From: Aureimonas glaciei
GTDB lineage: Bacteria > Pseudomonadota > Alphaproteobacteria > Rhizobiales > Rhizobiaceae
Length of the DNA: 64,000 nt
Reading direction: 5' to 3'
NCBI RefSeq assembly: GCF_014643375.1
Contig: NZ_BMJJ01000004.1
Location: forward strand, 481,770-545,769
The notes beneath the pieces are model-generated. The model was given only the letters and a program-made list of their open reading frames with translations, did not search any database and was not told where the DNA came from. A program made the position numbers and the translations under genes. Shown here in pieces: positions 7,526 through 16,204 of the stretch. Position 1 is the first letter of the stretch, and each line of letters starts with the position of its first letter.

Positions 7526-9576
7526 CGAGCGCTCCCCTTGCGGGTGATGACGATGTTCATCGCGTCATCGACAATGGCGACATCGCCGGGAAACAGGAGA
7601 CAGGTCGCGTCGAACTGGTCGATGACGGCCGGTCCCTGCAGCACCGTTCCCGGCGCGAAGGTGGCGCGGTCGTAGACGGGCGTCTCGACGGCCGCCACGG
7701 CATCGAACCATACCGGCCGGATGTCGCGCGGTTCCGGCGCCGACGTCGCATCGGCCGGCACCGGCGGTATGGCCGGCGAGGGAAGGCGGCCGAGGGCCGT
7801 GAGGCGGACGGCGACGACGTCGACCGGGTCCGTCTCGCTGTGGAAGCCGTAGGCCTGCTCATGCGCCTGGAAGAACAGTTGGCGCATTTCCTCGATGCTC
7901 GGAAGGTCGTCGAAGGGGACCTGGAGTTCGTAGTTCTGGCTGGCATAGCGCATGTCGACGGCGAGTTTTCGGCCGCGGGCCGGCTGCTCGACGGCTTCCG
8001 CCTTCCACCAGGCCTCGGCCTCTTCCATCATCGACGCGACGAGGCCGGAGAGCGCGGCTGCGTTGGCCTTGGTGAGGGCCAGACGCTGGCTGCGCACAAA
8101 ACTTTCCGACCGGTCCGCGACCAGGAGGCCCTGGGCGCACAGAATGCCGGGTGAATAGGGAATGACGATCTCGGCGATGCCGAGCGCCTGCGCGCATCCC
8201 TCGGCATGCAGGGGACCCGCGCCACCGAAGGGCATCAGGACGAAGTCGCGCGGGTCGTGCCCGCGCTCCACGGAGATCGCCCGGATCGCGCGGACCATGT
8301 TTGCTGAGACGATGTCGAGCATGCCGATCGCCGCCCGCTCCAGCGTGAAGCCCAGCCGGTCGGCGATCTTTCCCACCGCTTGGCGGGAGGCTTCGACGTC
8401 GAGGGACATCGATCCGCCGAGCAGGCCATGCCCGGAGAGGCGGCCGAGAACGGCATTGGCGTCCGTCACCGTCGGCTCGGTGCCGCCGCGCCCGTAGCAG
8501 GCCGGGCCCGGCACGGCGCCGGCGCTGACCGGGCCGACCTTGACCAGGCCGTCGCGGTCGAACCAGCCGATGGAGCCGCCGCCGGCGCCGACGGTGTTGA
8601 TGTCGATCATCGGCATCCGGACGGGGAAGCCGGCGACGTCGCGGTCGAAGGCCAGCTTGCTCTCGAGATTGCGGATCAGCGCCACGTCGGCGCTGGTGCC
8701 GCCCATGTCGAAGGTGATGATGTCGGCGCGCCCGGACAGCCGGGCGGTATGGATGGCGCCCATCGTGCCGGCGGCCGGGCCGGACATCGCCGTGCGGATG
8801 GGGAAGTCGCGCGCCTTGTCGACCGACATCAGCCCGCCGTTCGACTGGTTGATCCCGACGCGGGCCTCGGGCGAGGAGCGCTCCAGGGACTCCTTGAGGG
8901 TCGACATGTAGCGGGAGAAGGAGGGCTGCAGATAGGCGTTCAACAGGGTGGTCGAGCTGCGCTCGTATTCGCGGAACTCCGGCTGGACGTCGGAGGAGAC
9001 CGAGATCGCGATGTCGGGCAGGGCTTCGGCGATGAGGGCCTTCATGGCCTGCTCGTGCGACGGGTTCAGATAGGAAAACAGGAAGGTGACGGCGACCGCG
9101 TCGGCGCCGCAGGCTTTGAGCGCCTCGATCACCGCGTCGGCGCTGTCGCGGTCGAGCGGCACGACGACCTTGCCGTCGGCACCGATCCGCTCGCGAACGC
9201 CGAAGCGCATGTCGCGCGGCGCCAGCGGCATGGGGTGATCGGCCTTCAGGTCGTAGAGTTTTGGCCGGATCTGGCGGCCGATCTCGACGAGGTCGCGGAA
9301 ATTTTCCGTCGTCACCATCGCGACCCGCGCCCCGCGGCGCTGGATCAGGGCATTGGTCGCGACGGTCGTTCCGTGCGCGAGGGCACCGACGTCGGCAATC
9401 TCGAAGCCGGTCTTGGCGGCGAGTTCAGCGAGACCGGTCAGGATTGCTTCCGCCGGGTTGGCGGGAGTGCTGGAGGTCTTGTGCAGGGCCACCGACCCGG
9501 AATGGCGGTCGAAAGCATAGAAGTCGGTGAACGTGCCACCGACGTCCACGCCGATGGACCAGCTAGCTGCCTGCAT
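7522..9576 (-). CDS. hyuA: hydantoinase A / oxoprolinase family protein
   Basis: A protein of about 684 aa with the actin-like ATPase fold of HyuA. The phosphate loop IGVDVGGTFTDF lies at about residues 9-20 and a second loop, TFDMGGTSADVALI, lies near residue 290. AHGTTVATNAL and the C-terminal GPAVIDQFDATCL are also typical. I chose the ATG at 9576 because the domain begins immediately after it and a GGGGCAGG stretch precedes it; an upstream ATG at 9606 adds 10 non-conserved residues. It heads the operon hyuA-hyuB-TRAP-GAF-HAD and diverges from a GntR regulator 99 bases away, its probable controller. Confidence 0.92.
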   Translation of the reverse strand: MQAASWSIGVDVGGTFTDFYAFDRHSGSVALHKTSSTPANPAEAILTGLAELAAKTGFEIADVGALAHGTTVATNALIQRRGARVAMVTTENFRDLVEIGRQIRPKLYDLKADHPMPLAPRDMRFGVRERIGADGKVVVPLDRDSADAVIEALKACGADAVAVTFLFSYLNPSHEQAMKALIAEALPDIAISVSSDVQPEFREYERSSTTLLNAYLQPSFSRYMSTLKESLERSSPEARVGINQSNGGLMSVDKARDFPIRTAMSGPAAGTMGAIHTARLSGRADIITFDMGGTSADVALIRNLESKLAFDRDVAGFPVRMPMIDINTVGAGGGSIGWFDRDGLVKVGPVSAGAVPGPACYGRGGTEPTVTDANAVLGRLSGHGLLGGSMSLDVEASRQAVGKIADRLGFTLERAAIGMLDIVSANMVRAIRAISVERGHDPRDFVLMPFGGAGPLHAEGCAQALGIAEIVIPYSPGILCAQGLLVADRSESFVRSQRLALTKANAAALSGLVASMMEEAEAWWKAEAVEQPARGRKLAVDMRYASQNYELQVPFDDLPSIEEMRQLFFQAHEQAYGFHSETDPVDVVAVRLTALGRLPSPAIPPVPADATSAPEPRDIRPVWFDAVAAVETPVYDRATFAPGTVLQGPAVIDQFDATCLLFPGDVAIVDDAMNIVITRKGSAR

Positions 9577-9607
9577 TTTATGCCTGCCCCTTTGTTGTTC
9601 AGGCAAG

Positions 9608-9624
9608 GTATGCAGCTTGTATAC
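9608..9624. promoter_or_regulatory. candidate GntR operator between hyuA and its regulator
   Basis: The 99-base divergent gap contains GTAT at 9608-9611 and ATAC at 9621-9624, with a TTGTATAC core at 9617-9624. This resembles the TTGTATACAA-type half-sites described for FCD-class GntR regulators. It sits between the two start codons, where it could control both directions. The symmetry is imperfect, so this is a candidate only. Confidence 0.35.
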
Positions 9625-9675
9625 GGGGTGTCAACCCGGCATGATGGGGACGAGACGATGAGATGGGGGGCAGGC

Positions 9676-10398
9676 ATGAGCGAGGAGCCAGTGACGTCGG
9701 CCGGCAGCGAGCGGGTCTATCGAAGCCTGCGACGACAGATCCTGCGGCTCGACCTGAAACCCGGGGCAGAACTCGACGAAAGCCTCGTCTCGTCGCGCTA
9801 CGACGTCTCCCGGACGCCGGTCCGGGAAGCACTGATCCGCCTGACCGCCGAGGGTCTGGTGACGTCGGTGCGGGGGCGCGGCGCCCGCGTGGCCTCGCTC
9901 GACCTGCAGGACCTCCGGGCCTTCTTCGAGGGGCTGGACATCCTGCAGCGCAGCGTCACCCGGCTGGCGGCGCTGCGGCGGGAGCAGGCCGATATCGATC
10001 GCCTCGAAGCCCATATGCTGGCCTTCGAGGCGGGCGCCGCGCTCGTCGACAGCGAGGTGATCAACGAAGTCAACTTCGCCTTCCATGCCGCCATCGCCGA
10101 CGCGGCGCGCTCGAGCTTCCTATCTCACTCGTACCAGCGCAGCCTCGTCGAAGGCATGCGCATCGGCTATGTCAGCTTCTCCGAACACAGCGGCCTGGAT
10201 CAGCGATTGGCGACCCATCTGGAATCGACCATCCATGATCATCGCGACATGTTTGCCGCCATCCGCGAGCGTGATGCCGATGCGGCCGAACAGCTCGCCG
10301 GCGCCCATGTCGAACTGTTCCGCAAGCGGGTCGCCACGGCGATCCTGTCCAGCGATGTCACGCAACGCATCTCCGCCGCCTCCCGGCACAGCGGATGA
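9676..10398 (+). CDS. GntR family regulator, FCD subfamily
   Basis: A 240-aa regulator with an N-terminal winged helix (VYRSLRRQILRLDLKPG, then the recognition helix region SSRYDVSRTPVREALIRL) and an all-helical FCD ligand-binding domain. The FCD histidines are visible in FHAAIAD, HLESTIHDH and GAHVELF and probably bind a metal that contacts a carboxylate effector. I prefer the ATG at 9676 because a GGGGGGCAGG ribosome site lies directly upstream; an ATG at 9658 in the same frame is less well placed. It is divergent from hyuA and most likely represses the hyu-TRAP operon until its substrate is present. Confidence 0.9.
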   Translation: MSEEPVTSAGSERVYRSLRRQILRLDLKPGAELDESLVSSRYDVSRTPVREALIRLTAEGLVTSVRGRGARVASLDLQDLRAFFEGLDILQRSVTRLAALRREQADIDRLEAHMLAFEAGAALVDSEVINEVNFAFHAAIADAARSSFLSHSYQRSLVEGMRIGYVSFSEHSGLDQRLATHLESTIHDHRDMFAAIRERDADAAEQLAGAHVELFRKRVATAILSSDVTQRISAASRHSG

Positions 10399-10454
10399 GA
10401 CTCACAGACATCGAGCGAGGGTGAGACCGCACCGCGCCTCGGCTTTTGTTGTCG

Positions 10455-10498
10455 CTACCGGTAAAGGGGCATGGATTGGCCCGCCTCTTTGCCGGTAG
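10455..10498. other. long inverted repeat between GntR and LysR genes
   Basis: Two 15-base arms (10455-10469 and 10484-10498) are complementary at 13 of 15 positions, and the two exceptions become U-G wobble pairs in RNA. The loop is 14 bases. The arms begin CTACCGG and end CCGGTAG. It lies 57 bases after the GntR stop and about 124 bases before the LysR start. No T-run follows. It may be a terminator-like stem, a 5' leader element of the LysR mRNA, or a protein-binding palindrome. Confidence 0.5.
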
Positions 10499-10621
10499 GC
10501 TGGGCTCCGACAGGCCAGCCACTGAAAAAATGCGATGCCCGGCGCTGGCATCGACTCGACCAGGACAAACCCCAGAATGCCCGCCGGCGCCGGTTGCCGG
10601 GGGCCGCCAGGAAGCCTCCGC

Positions 10622-11509
10622 ATGCGCAACATCCCCTCTCTGCGCTCGATCCAGGCCTTCGAGGCCGCCGCGCGGCTCGGCTCCTTCATGCGCGCCTCGG
10701 AGGAGCTGAAGGTGACGCCCTCGGCAATCAGCCACCAGGTGCGGGCCCTGGAAAAGGAAATCGGGGCGCAGCTCTTCCACCGCATCAGCCGCGCCATCGT
10801 GCTCACCGATACCGGCAAGAGCTACGCGGCGGAAATCGGCGAGGCTTTTGGCCAGATCGAGGCCGCGACGCGCGACCTGACCCGGCTCGGCAAGAGCGAC
10901 ATCCTGACCATCCACTCGGTGCCGAGCATCGCCGCGCAATGGCTGATGCCGCGCATCACGCGCTTCACTGCGCTGCATCCCGAACTCGACGTGCGGCTGA
11001 ACGCCTCCGGCGAGGTGGCGGATCTCGGCCACGGCACGGTCGATTTCGACCTGCGCTACGGTGCGCCCGTGGCCATGGCGGGAATCTCCATCGAGCCGCT
11101 GCCGGAGGAGACGATCGTCGCTCTCTGCGCTCCCTCCCTCGTCGAGGGGCCGAATGCGCTCAGGACGCCCGCCGATCTCGTGCGCCATCCGCTGATCCAT
11201 TCCGAGGTCAATCTCTACCGCTGGCGCGATTTCGCCAGGGATCACGGGGTCCGGCTCGATCTCGATCACGGTTCGCGTTTCGACCGGTCGTTCCTGGCGA
11301 TCAGCGCGGCGATGGACGGGCTCGGCGTCTGCCTGGAAAGCCGGCTTCTCGTCGGGCGGGAGCTGGCCAGCGGACGGCTCGTGCTGCCCTTCGGCGAGAC
11401 CGGCCACAAGATGCGCTGCCACAGCCTCGTCCACCTGCGCTCGCGCGCCCGCCTCGGCAAGATCGCCGCCTTCCGCAAATGGATCTTTGCCGAGCTCGCC
11501 GCCGGCTGA
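10622..11509 (+). CDS. LysR family regulator, GcvA-like
   Basis: A 295-aa LysR-type regulator. The N-terminal winged helix runs from IPSLRSIQAFEAAARLGSF through the recognition segment KVTPSAISHQVRALEKEIG, typical of the GcvA/AmpR-like subgroup. A LysR substrate-binding domain follows (VDFDLRYGAP; AAMDGLGVCLES). The ATG at 10622 has an AGGAAG ribosome site and matches the family start; an upstream extension to 10535 is proline- and glycine-rich and unlikely. It converges on the sugar isomerase gene ending at 11592. Its target is not evident; no divergent partner gene is present. Confidence 0.9.
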   Translation: MRNIPSLRSIQAFEAAARLGSFMRASEELKVTPSAISHQVRALEKEIGAQLFHRISRAIVLTDTGKSYAAEIGEAFGQIEAATRDLTRLGKSDILTIHSVPSIAAQWLMPRITRFTALHPELDVRLNASGEVADLGHGTVDFDLRYGAPVAMAGISIEPLPEETIVALCAPSLVEGPNALRTPADLVRHPLIHSEVNLYRWRDFARDHGVRLDLDHGSRFDRSFLAISAAMDGLGVCLESRLLVGRELASGRLVLPFGETGHKMRCHSLVHLRSRARLGKIAAFRKWIFAELAAG

Positions 11510-11591
11510 CGGTTTTGTCCGGCGGTGGCCGGTCGGGCGCAAGAGCGCCGCCGCAGGCTGCTCGGCGCGGCGGGCCGGCCGGGCAGGGCGT

Positions 11592-12455
11592 CTATGCCAA
11601 GGCGGCACCGATGACCTGGAGCGAGCGGGTGATCGCCGCCTCGATCTCGCCGATCGGCAGAGGCTCGGGGCGGCGGATCGGCTGCGCGTCGGGGCCGCGA
11701 TGGAGGCGCAGCGGCAGCTCCAGGCTGACCGGCAGGCCCGGATGGGCCCGCAGGCCCGCGAAAATCTTGCCGAAGTCGATGTCGCCGTCGCCGATGGGGG
11801 CGAAGAACCAGCCTTGGTCGGTGCGGCGGACGTCCTTGAGGTGCATATGGCCGCAGCCGGGGAGGGACAGGACCGCATCCTCGGCAGGGTCCACGTCCGG
11901 CCGGTGCGAGCAGGTGTTCGCCGCATCGTAGTTGAGGCGCAGATGCGGCGTGTCGAAGCGGGAAACGAGGGCGAGCCCTTCGGCGGCGGTGTTCATCAGG
12001 TTGTCGCGGCCGTCGCCGGGATTTTCGAGGGCGATGACGAGGCCGAGCTCTTCCGCGAAGCGTAGAAGCGCCTCGAGATTCCGCTCGAGCGGCGCCGCCT
12101 TGGCGACCACGGCGGCATTGGTCAGGATGATGTCCGCACCGATGCCGCGGGCAAAGCGCATGCGACCGGAAAACACCTCGACCGCGTCGGGGTTGCCGAG
12201 GTCGATATGCGAGGACACGGCGCGGCAGCCGAGCCCGCTCGCCGCGATCAGCTGGCGGTGGCGCTCCGTCTCTGCCGCGGTAAAGGCGCTTTCGTCGAAG
12301 GGCTCGGTATAGCCGACGATGTAGGCCGGCTCGACATGATCAGCCCCGCAGGCGGCGAGGCTCTCCAACACGGCTTCGAAGGGATGGCCGTCATAGGGCG
12401 CGGTCGAGACGGAGACGGTGCGGTCGGGGCGGTCGGATAGGGTGCGGTCTGGCAA
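11592..12455 (-). CDS. sugar phosphate isomerase/epimerase family protein (TIM barrel)
   Basis: A 287-aa protein of the AP-endonuclease-2-like TIM-barrel family (xylose isomerase-like). Metal-site segments are visible: ALENPGDGRDNLM with Glu, NYDAANTCSHRPD with Asp and His, HMHLKDVR, and a late Glu in SLELPLRL. The start is a TTG at 12455 preceded by AGAGGTG at correct spacing; no ATG fits. Members isomerise or epimerise sugars or keto acids using a divalent metal. It follows the aldehyde dehydrogenase gene by 123 bases, with a strong hairpin in the gap, so it may be only partly co-transcribed with that operon. Confidence 0.82.
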   Translation of the reverse strand: MPDRTLSDRPDRTVSVSTAPYDGHPFEAVLESLAACGADHVEPAYIVGYTEPFDESAFTAAETERHRQLIAASGLGCRAVSSHIDLGNPDAVEVFSGRMRFARGIGADIILTNAAVVAKAAPLERNLEALLRFAEELGLVIALENPGDGRDNLMNTAAEGLALVSRFDTPHLRLNYDAANTCSHRPDVDPAEDAVLSLPGCGHMHLKDVRRTDQGWFFAPIGDGDIDFGKIFAGLRAHPGLPVSLELPLRLHRGPDAQPIRRPEPLPIGEIEAAITRSLQVIGAALA

Positions 12456-12544
12456 GGCTCACCTCTGGCTGGCGGATGCGTCTTTGTCGGCCCGCCCGCG
12501 AGGACGTGCAAACGCGAAGCGCTGCAACTTGCATGAGCTGAGTT

Positions 12545-12575
12545 CACGGGTCCGCCGCCGGGCGACGGACCCGTG
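12545..12575 (-). terminator. strong hairpin after the aldehyde dehydrogenase gene
   Basis: Ten-base arms (CACGGGTCCG and CGGACCCGTG) pair perfectly around an 11-base loop, starting only 3 bases beyond the aldehyde dehydrogenase stop codon on the minus strand. No T-run follows, so it may act as a weak terminator or as a stabiliser that lowers expression of the downstream isomerase gene. Confidence 0.5.
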
Positions 12576-12578
12576 TGC

Positions 12579-14060
12579 TCAACGCTGGATGAAGGGATTG
12601 GCGGGAACGGCGTCCGAGGTGGAGATCCAGACGCTCTTGGTCTCCAGGAACTCCTTGACGGAGGACATGCCGCTTTCGCGCCCGATGCCGGAATCCTTAA
12701 TGCCGCCGAAAGGCATCATATAGCTGACGGCCCGGTAGGTGTTGACCCAGACCATGCCGGCCTTCAGCGCCTTCGTCATCCTGAGGCCGCGGCCGATGTC
12801 CTTGGTCCAGACGCCGGCGGCCAGGCCATAGATCACATCGTTGCCGATGCGCACCGCGTCGGCCTCGGTGTCGAAGCCGATGACCGAGAGGACCGGGCCG
12901 AACACCTCTTCTTGGGCGATCCGCATGTCGTTGGTGACGTCGACGAAGATCGTCGGCTGGACGAACTGCCCGGACTCCAGGCCCACGCCCTCCGCCCGCC
13001 GGCCGCCGAGGACGCAGCGCGCGCCTTCGCCCTTGGCGATGTCGATATAGTCCATGATCTTCTGGAACTGCGGCGGGGTCGTCACCGGTCCGATGTTGAC
13101 GTCGGCCTGCATGGGGTCGCCGATCTTGGCCGTCCGGCCCATGGCGACGAGCTTGTCGACAAAGGCGTCGCGGATGGAGTTCTGCACCAGAAGGCGCGAT
13201 CCGGCGATGCACGTCTGCCCCGTCGCGGCAAAGATGCCGGAAACGACGCCGGCGACCGCCGCGTCGAGATCGGCATCCTCGAAGACGATGTTCGGCGACT
13301 TGCCGCCGAGTTCCAGCGAGACGCGCTTCAGCCCGCGCGCGGCGGCCTGGTAGACGGCCCTGCCGGTGGTGTCGGAGCCGGTGAAGGTGACCTTGGCGAC
13401 GCCGGGATGCTCGACGAGCGCGGCGCCCGTCTCGGCACCGAAGCCGGTGACGACGTTGAACACGCCGTCGGGAAAGCCGGCCTCCTTCGTCAGCGCCATG
13501 AAGTTGAGCGTGCTGGCGGAGGTGAATTCCGAGGGCTTGATCACCACCGTGCAGCCCGCCGCGATGGCGGGCGCGCACTTCCAGGCGATGAACAGCAGCG
13601 GCGAGTTCCAGGCCGTCAGCGCGGCGACGACGCCGACCGGCTCGTGCGTCGTGAAGGTGAGGAGGTCGGGCTTGTCGATCGGCACGACCGCGCCCTCGAT
13701 CTTGTCGGCGAGGCCGCCGAAATAGTACCACCATTCCGGATGGTAGCGGACCTGGCCGGCCATCTCGGCGAGAAGCTTGCCGTTGTCGCGGACCTCGGTC
13801 GCCGCGAGGCTCTCGGCATTGGCCGCGACGAGATCGCCGAGCCGGCGCATCAGCTTGCCGCGCGCGGTGGCCGTCATCGTCGCCCAGGGGCCCTCGGTCA
13901 GCGCCCGGCTGGCGGCGGCGACGGCGCGGTCGACATCCGCCTTGCCGCCGCGCGGGATCCTCGCCCAGGCCTTGCCGGTATAGGGGTTCACCGTGTCGAA
14001 CCATTCGCCGCCGGCGGGGTCGCAATACTCTCCGTCGATAAAGAGCTGGTAGGTGTGCAT
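12579..14060 (-). CDS. NAD(P)-dependent aldehyde dehydrogenase
   Basis: A 493-aa enzyme with all aldehyde dehydrogenase landmarks: the NAD-binding GSDTTGRAV, catalytic Glu at about residue 250 in LELGGKSPN, and catalytic Cys at about residue 284 in GQTCIAGS. It oxidises an aldehyde to a carboxylic acid. The ATG at 14060 shares its A with the stop of the HMG-CoA-lyase-like gene (TGATG), so translation is coupled. It is the fourth enzyme of a set with a CoA-transferase, an iron alcohol dehydrogenase and the lyase, and probably handles the aldehyde made by the alcohol dehydrogenase. The substrate is not evident from sequence. Confidence 0.92.
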   Translation of the reverse strand: MHTYQLFIDGEYCDPAGGEWFDTVNPYTGKAWARIPRGGKADVDRAVAAASRALTEGPWATMTATARGKLMRRLGDLVAANAESLAATEVRDNGKLLAEMAGQVRYHPEWWYYFGGLADKIEGAVVPIDKPDLLTFTTHEPVGVVAALTAWNSPLLFIAWKCAPAIAAGCTVVIKPSEFTSASTLNFMALTKEAGFPDGVFNVVTGFGAETGAALVEHPGVAKVTFTGSDTTGRAVYQAAARGLKRVSLELGGKSPNIVFEDADLDAAVAGVVSGIFAATGQTCIAGSRLLVQNSIRDAFVDKLVAMGRTAKIGDPMQADVNIGPVTTPPQFQKIMDYIDIAKGEGARCVLGGRRAEGVGLESGQFVQPTIFVDVTNDMRIAQEEVFGPVLSVIGFDTEADAVRIGNDVIYGLAAGVWTKDIGRGLRMTKALKAGMVWVNTYRAVSYMMPFGGIKDSGIGRESGMSSVKEFLETKSVWISTSDAVPANPFIQR

Positions 14061-15007
14061 CACACTTGTCCTTCCGGCGCCGCGGCGCCCGCTGTGCACG
14101 ATACCGCTGCCGCGGCGGCGCGGCGCCAGGTGGCGCTGTCGAGCGGCCGGTCGCGCCAGGCCGCGAGATGCGCGGCTGCTTCGAGGAGCGCTGTTTCGTC
14201 GATCCCAGTCTGGATCCCCATGGCGGTCAGCATGGCGACGACGTCCTCGGTCGCGACATTGCCGGTGGCGCCGGGCGCATAGGGACAGCCGCCGAGACCG
14301 CCGACGGCGGAATCGAAGGCGGTGATCCCGGCCTGCAGCCCTGCGAGCGTGTTGGCCAACGCCTGGCCGCGCGTGTCGTGAAGATGAAGCTCGAAGTCGA
14401 TATCGGGAAAGCGCTGGCGCAGCATCGCCGAGACGGCATGCACCTGCGCGGGATGGGCGATGCCGATCGTGTCGCAGAGGCCGATGCGGGTGGCGCCGGC
14501 CTCGGCGAAGCGGCCGACGATGCCGGCCAGGTGCTCGGGCGCCACCGGGCCGGAGAAGGGGCAGCCGAAGGCGACGGAGATCGAGATGCGGGTGGTTATG
14601 CCCGCCTGCCGCGCGTCACCGTCGAGCTGGAGCAGTTCGACGAGCGAGGCGGCGGTCGGCCGGTTGAGATTGGCCTGGTTGTGCGCGTCGCTCGCCGAGA
14701 GCACGAAGGTCGCGCCCGCGGTGCCGCAGGACAGTGCCCGGTCGAGGCCGCGCCGGTTGGGGATCAGCGCGAAGGCGGTGATCGGCAGGTCGGCCGTGCC
14801 GCGCACGACGTCCTCGGCATCGGCGAGGTTCGGGATCCACCGGGGATGCGTGAAGGAGGTGACCTCGATCTCCTTCAGGCCGGCGGCGGCGAGGCGCCGG
14901 ACCAGCTCGATCTTGGCGTCGGTCGGCAGGTGCTGCTTTTCGTTCTGCAGCCCGTCGCGCGGGCCGACCTCGATGATCGACACGCTCTTCGGCAGGGAGA
15001 GGCTCAT
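14060..15007 (-). CDS. hydroxymethylglutaryl-CoA lyase family protein
   Basis: A 315-aa enzyme of the HMG-CoA lyase family. It has the N-terminal EVGPRDGLQNEK motif with the metal- and substrate-binding Arg-Asp pair, HLHDTRGQALANT with two metal histidines, and the active-site loop GLGGCPYAPGATGNVATE with Cys at about residue 241. These residues are those of true HMG-CoA lyase, which splits HMG-CoA into acetoacetate and acetyl-CoA; citramalyl-type or similar 3-hydroxy-3-methylacyl-CoA substrates are also possible. The start overlaps the alcohol dehydrogenase stop by 4 bases, and the stop overlaps the aldehyde dehydrogenase start. The CoA-transferase encoded upstream could supply the thioester. 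Confidence 0.92.
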   Translation of the reverse strand: MSLSLPKSVSIIEVGPRDGLQNEKQHLPTDAKIELVRRLAAAGLKEIEVTSFTHPRWIPNLADAEDVVRGTADLPITAFALIPNRRGLDRALSCGTAGATFVLSASDAHNQANLNRPTAASLVELLQLDGDARQAGITTRISISVAFGCPFSGPVAPEHLAGIVGRFAEAGATRIGLCDTIGIAHPAQVHAVSAMLRQRFPDIDFELHLHDTRGQALANTLAGLQAGITAFDSAVGGLGGCPYAPGATGNVATEDVVAMLTAMGIQTGIDETALLEAAAHLAAWRDRPLDSATWRRAAAAAVSCTAGAAAPEGQV

Positions 15008-16176
15008 GGACGAAAAGCTCCTTCGAGGATCGACACCAGGCCCTCATAGGTGACGTTGCGCGGGTTCGGCCGGACCTGGCGCAGATTGGTCATGCCGTCC
15101 TTGGCCAGCGCCTCGATGGCCGAGCGCGGCACGCCGAGATCGTCGAGCGTGGCGGGAATGCCGACATCCCTGGCGAGCTGTTCGACGGCGGCGACGGCGC
15201 CTTCGGCGCCCTCGCGCAGGGACAGGTGATTGACGCGCACGCCCATGGCGCGGGCGATGTCGCGGTAGCGCGGCAAAGCGGCGACGAGGTTCCAGCGCAT
15301 CACATGCGGCAGCAGCACCGAATTGGCGATGCCGTGCGGAACATCGAACTGGCCGCCGAGCGGCATGGCGAGGCCGTGCACCATGCCGGTGGCGGCGCTG
15401 CCGAAGGCAAGGCCGGCATAGAGGCTGGCGGTCAGCATGGTCTCGCGCGCGGCGATGTCGGCGCCGTTGTGGACCGCGGTCGGCAGCGCCGCGGCGATCA
15501 TGGCGATGGCGTCGAGGGCGAAGCGATCGGTCAGCGGCTGGGCGAAGCGCGAGACATAGGCCTCGATCGCGTGGGTCAGCGCGTCCATGCCGGTCGCCGC
15601 CGTCACCGCCGGCGGCAGGCCGAGGGTCAGCTCGGGATCGAGGATCGCGGCATCGGCGAGGAGATGCCGGCTGACGATGCCCTTCTTTGTCTTCTCCGCC
15701 TTGAGGCTGAGAACGGCGACATTGGTGACCTCGCTGCCGGTGCCGGCCGTGGTCGGGATCATGATCTTGGCGACGGCCGCGTTCGGCAGCTTGTCGATGC
15801 CGAGATAGTCCCTGATGTCGCCGGGATTGTTGACGAAGGCCGCGGCGCATTTGGCGACGTCGAGCGCGCTGCCGCCGCCGAGCCCGACGACGAGGTCGCA
15901 GCCGGCGATGCGGGCGCGCGCGGCGCAGGCGATGACGGTCTCGATGCTGGGATCGGGCTCGACCTCGGCGAAGATCTCGACGTGGAAATCACCGAGGAGT
16001 GCCGTCACCCGGTGAGCGATCCCGGCTTTGACGATGCCGGGGTCGGTGACAAGGAGGATTTTCGTTCCGCGCAGCCGGGCGATCTCGGCCGGCAGCTGCG
16101 CCAGCATGCCCCGGCCATGCACGATGCGCTCGATGGCGCCGAAGACCGACGCGCTCGCCATTCCCATTACCGACAT
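15004..16176 (-). CDS. iron-containing alcohol dehydrogenase
   Basis: A group III (iron-type) alcohol dehydrogenase of up to 390 aa. The NAD-binding GLGGGSALDVAK and PTTAGTGSEVTN segments are clear. Metal ligands are visible in TGMDALTHAIEAY and in the two histidines of GMVHGLAMPLGGQFDVPHG. The first ATG is at 16176, but an AAGGG ribosome site fits the ATG at 16167 better, which would remove three residues. It would interconvert an alcohol and an aldehyde or ketone. It lies 28 bases after the CoA-transferase gene and overlaps the lyase gene by 4 bases. Confidence 0.9.
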   Translation of the reverse strand: MSVMGMASASVFGAIERIVHGRGMLAQLPAEIARLRGTKILLVTDPGIVKAGIAHRVTALLGDFHVEIFAEVEPDPSIETVIACAARARIAGCDLVVGLGGGSALDVAKCAAAFVNNPGDIRDYLGIDKLPNAAVAKIMIPTTAGTGSEVTNVAVLSLKAEKTKKGIVSRHLLADAAILDPELTLGLPPAVTAATGMDALTHAIEAYVSRFAQPLTDRFALDAIAMIAAALPTAVHNGADIAARETMLTASLYAGLAFGSAATGMVHGLAMPLGGQFDVPHGIANSVLLPHVMRWNLVAALPRYRDIARAMGVRVNHLSLREGAEGAVAAVEQLARDVGIPATLDDLGVPRSAIEALAKDGMTNLRQVRPNPRNVTYEGLVSILEGAFRP

Positions 16177-16204
16177 CCCTTGCTTGATTGTCTCGCGGTC
16201 GCCA

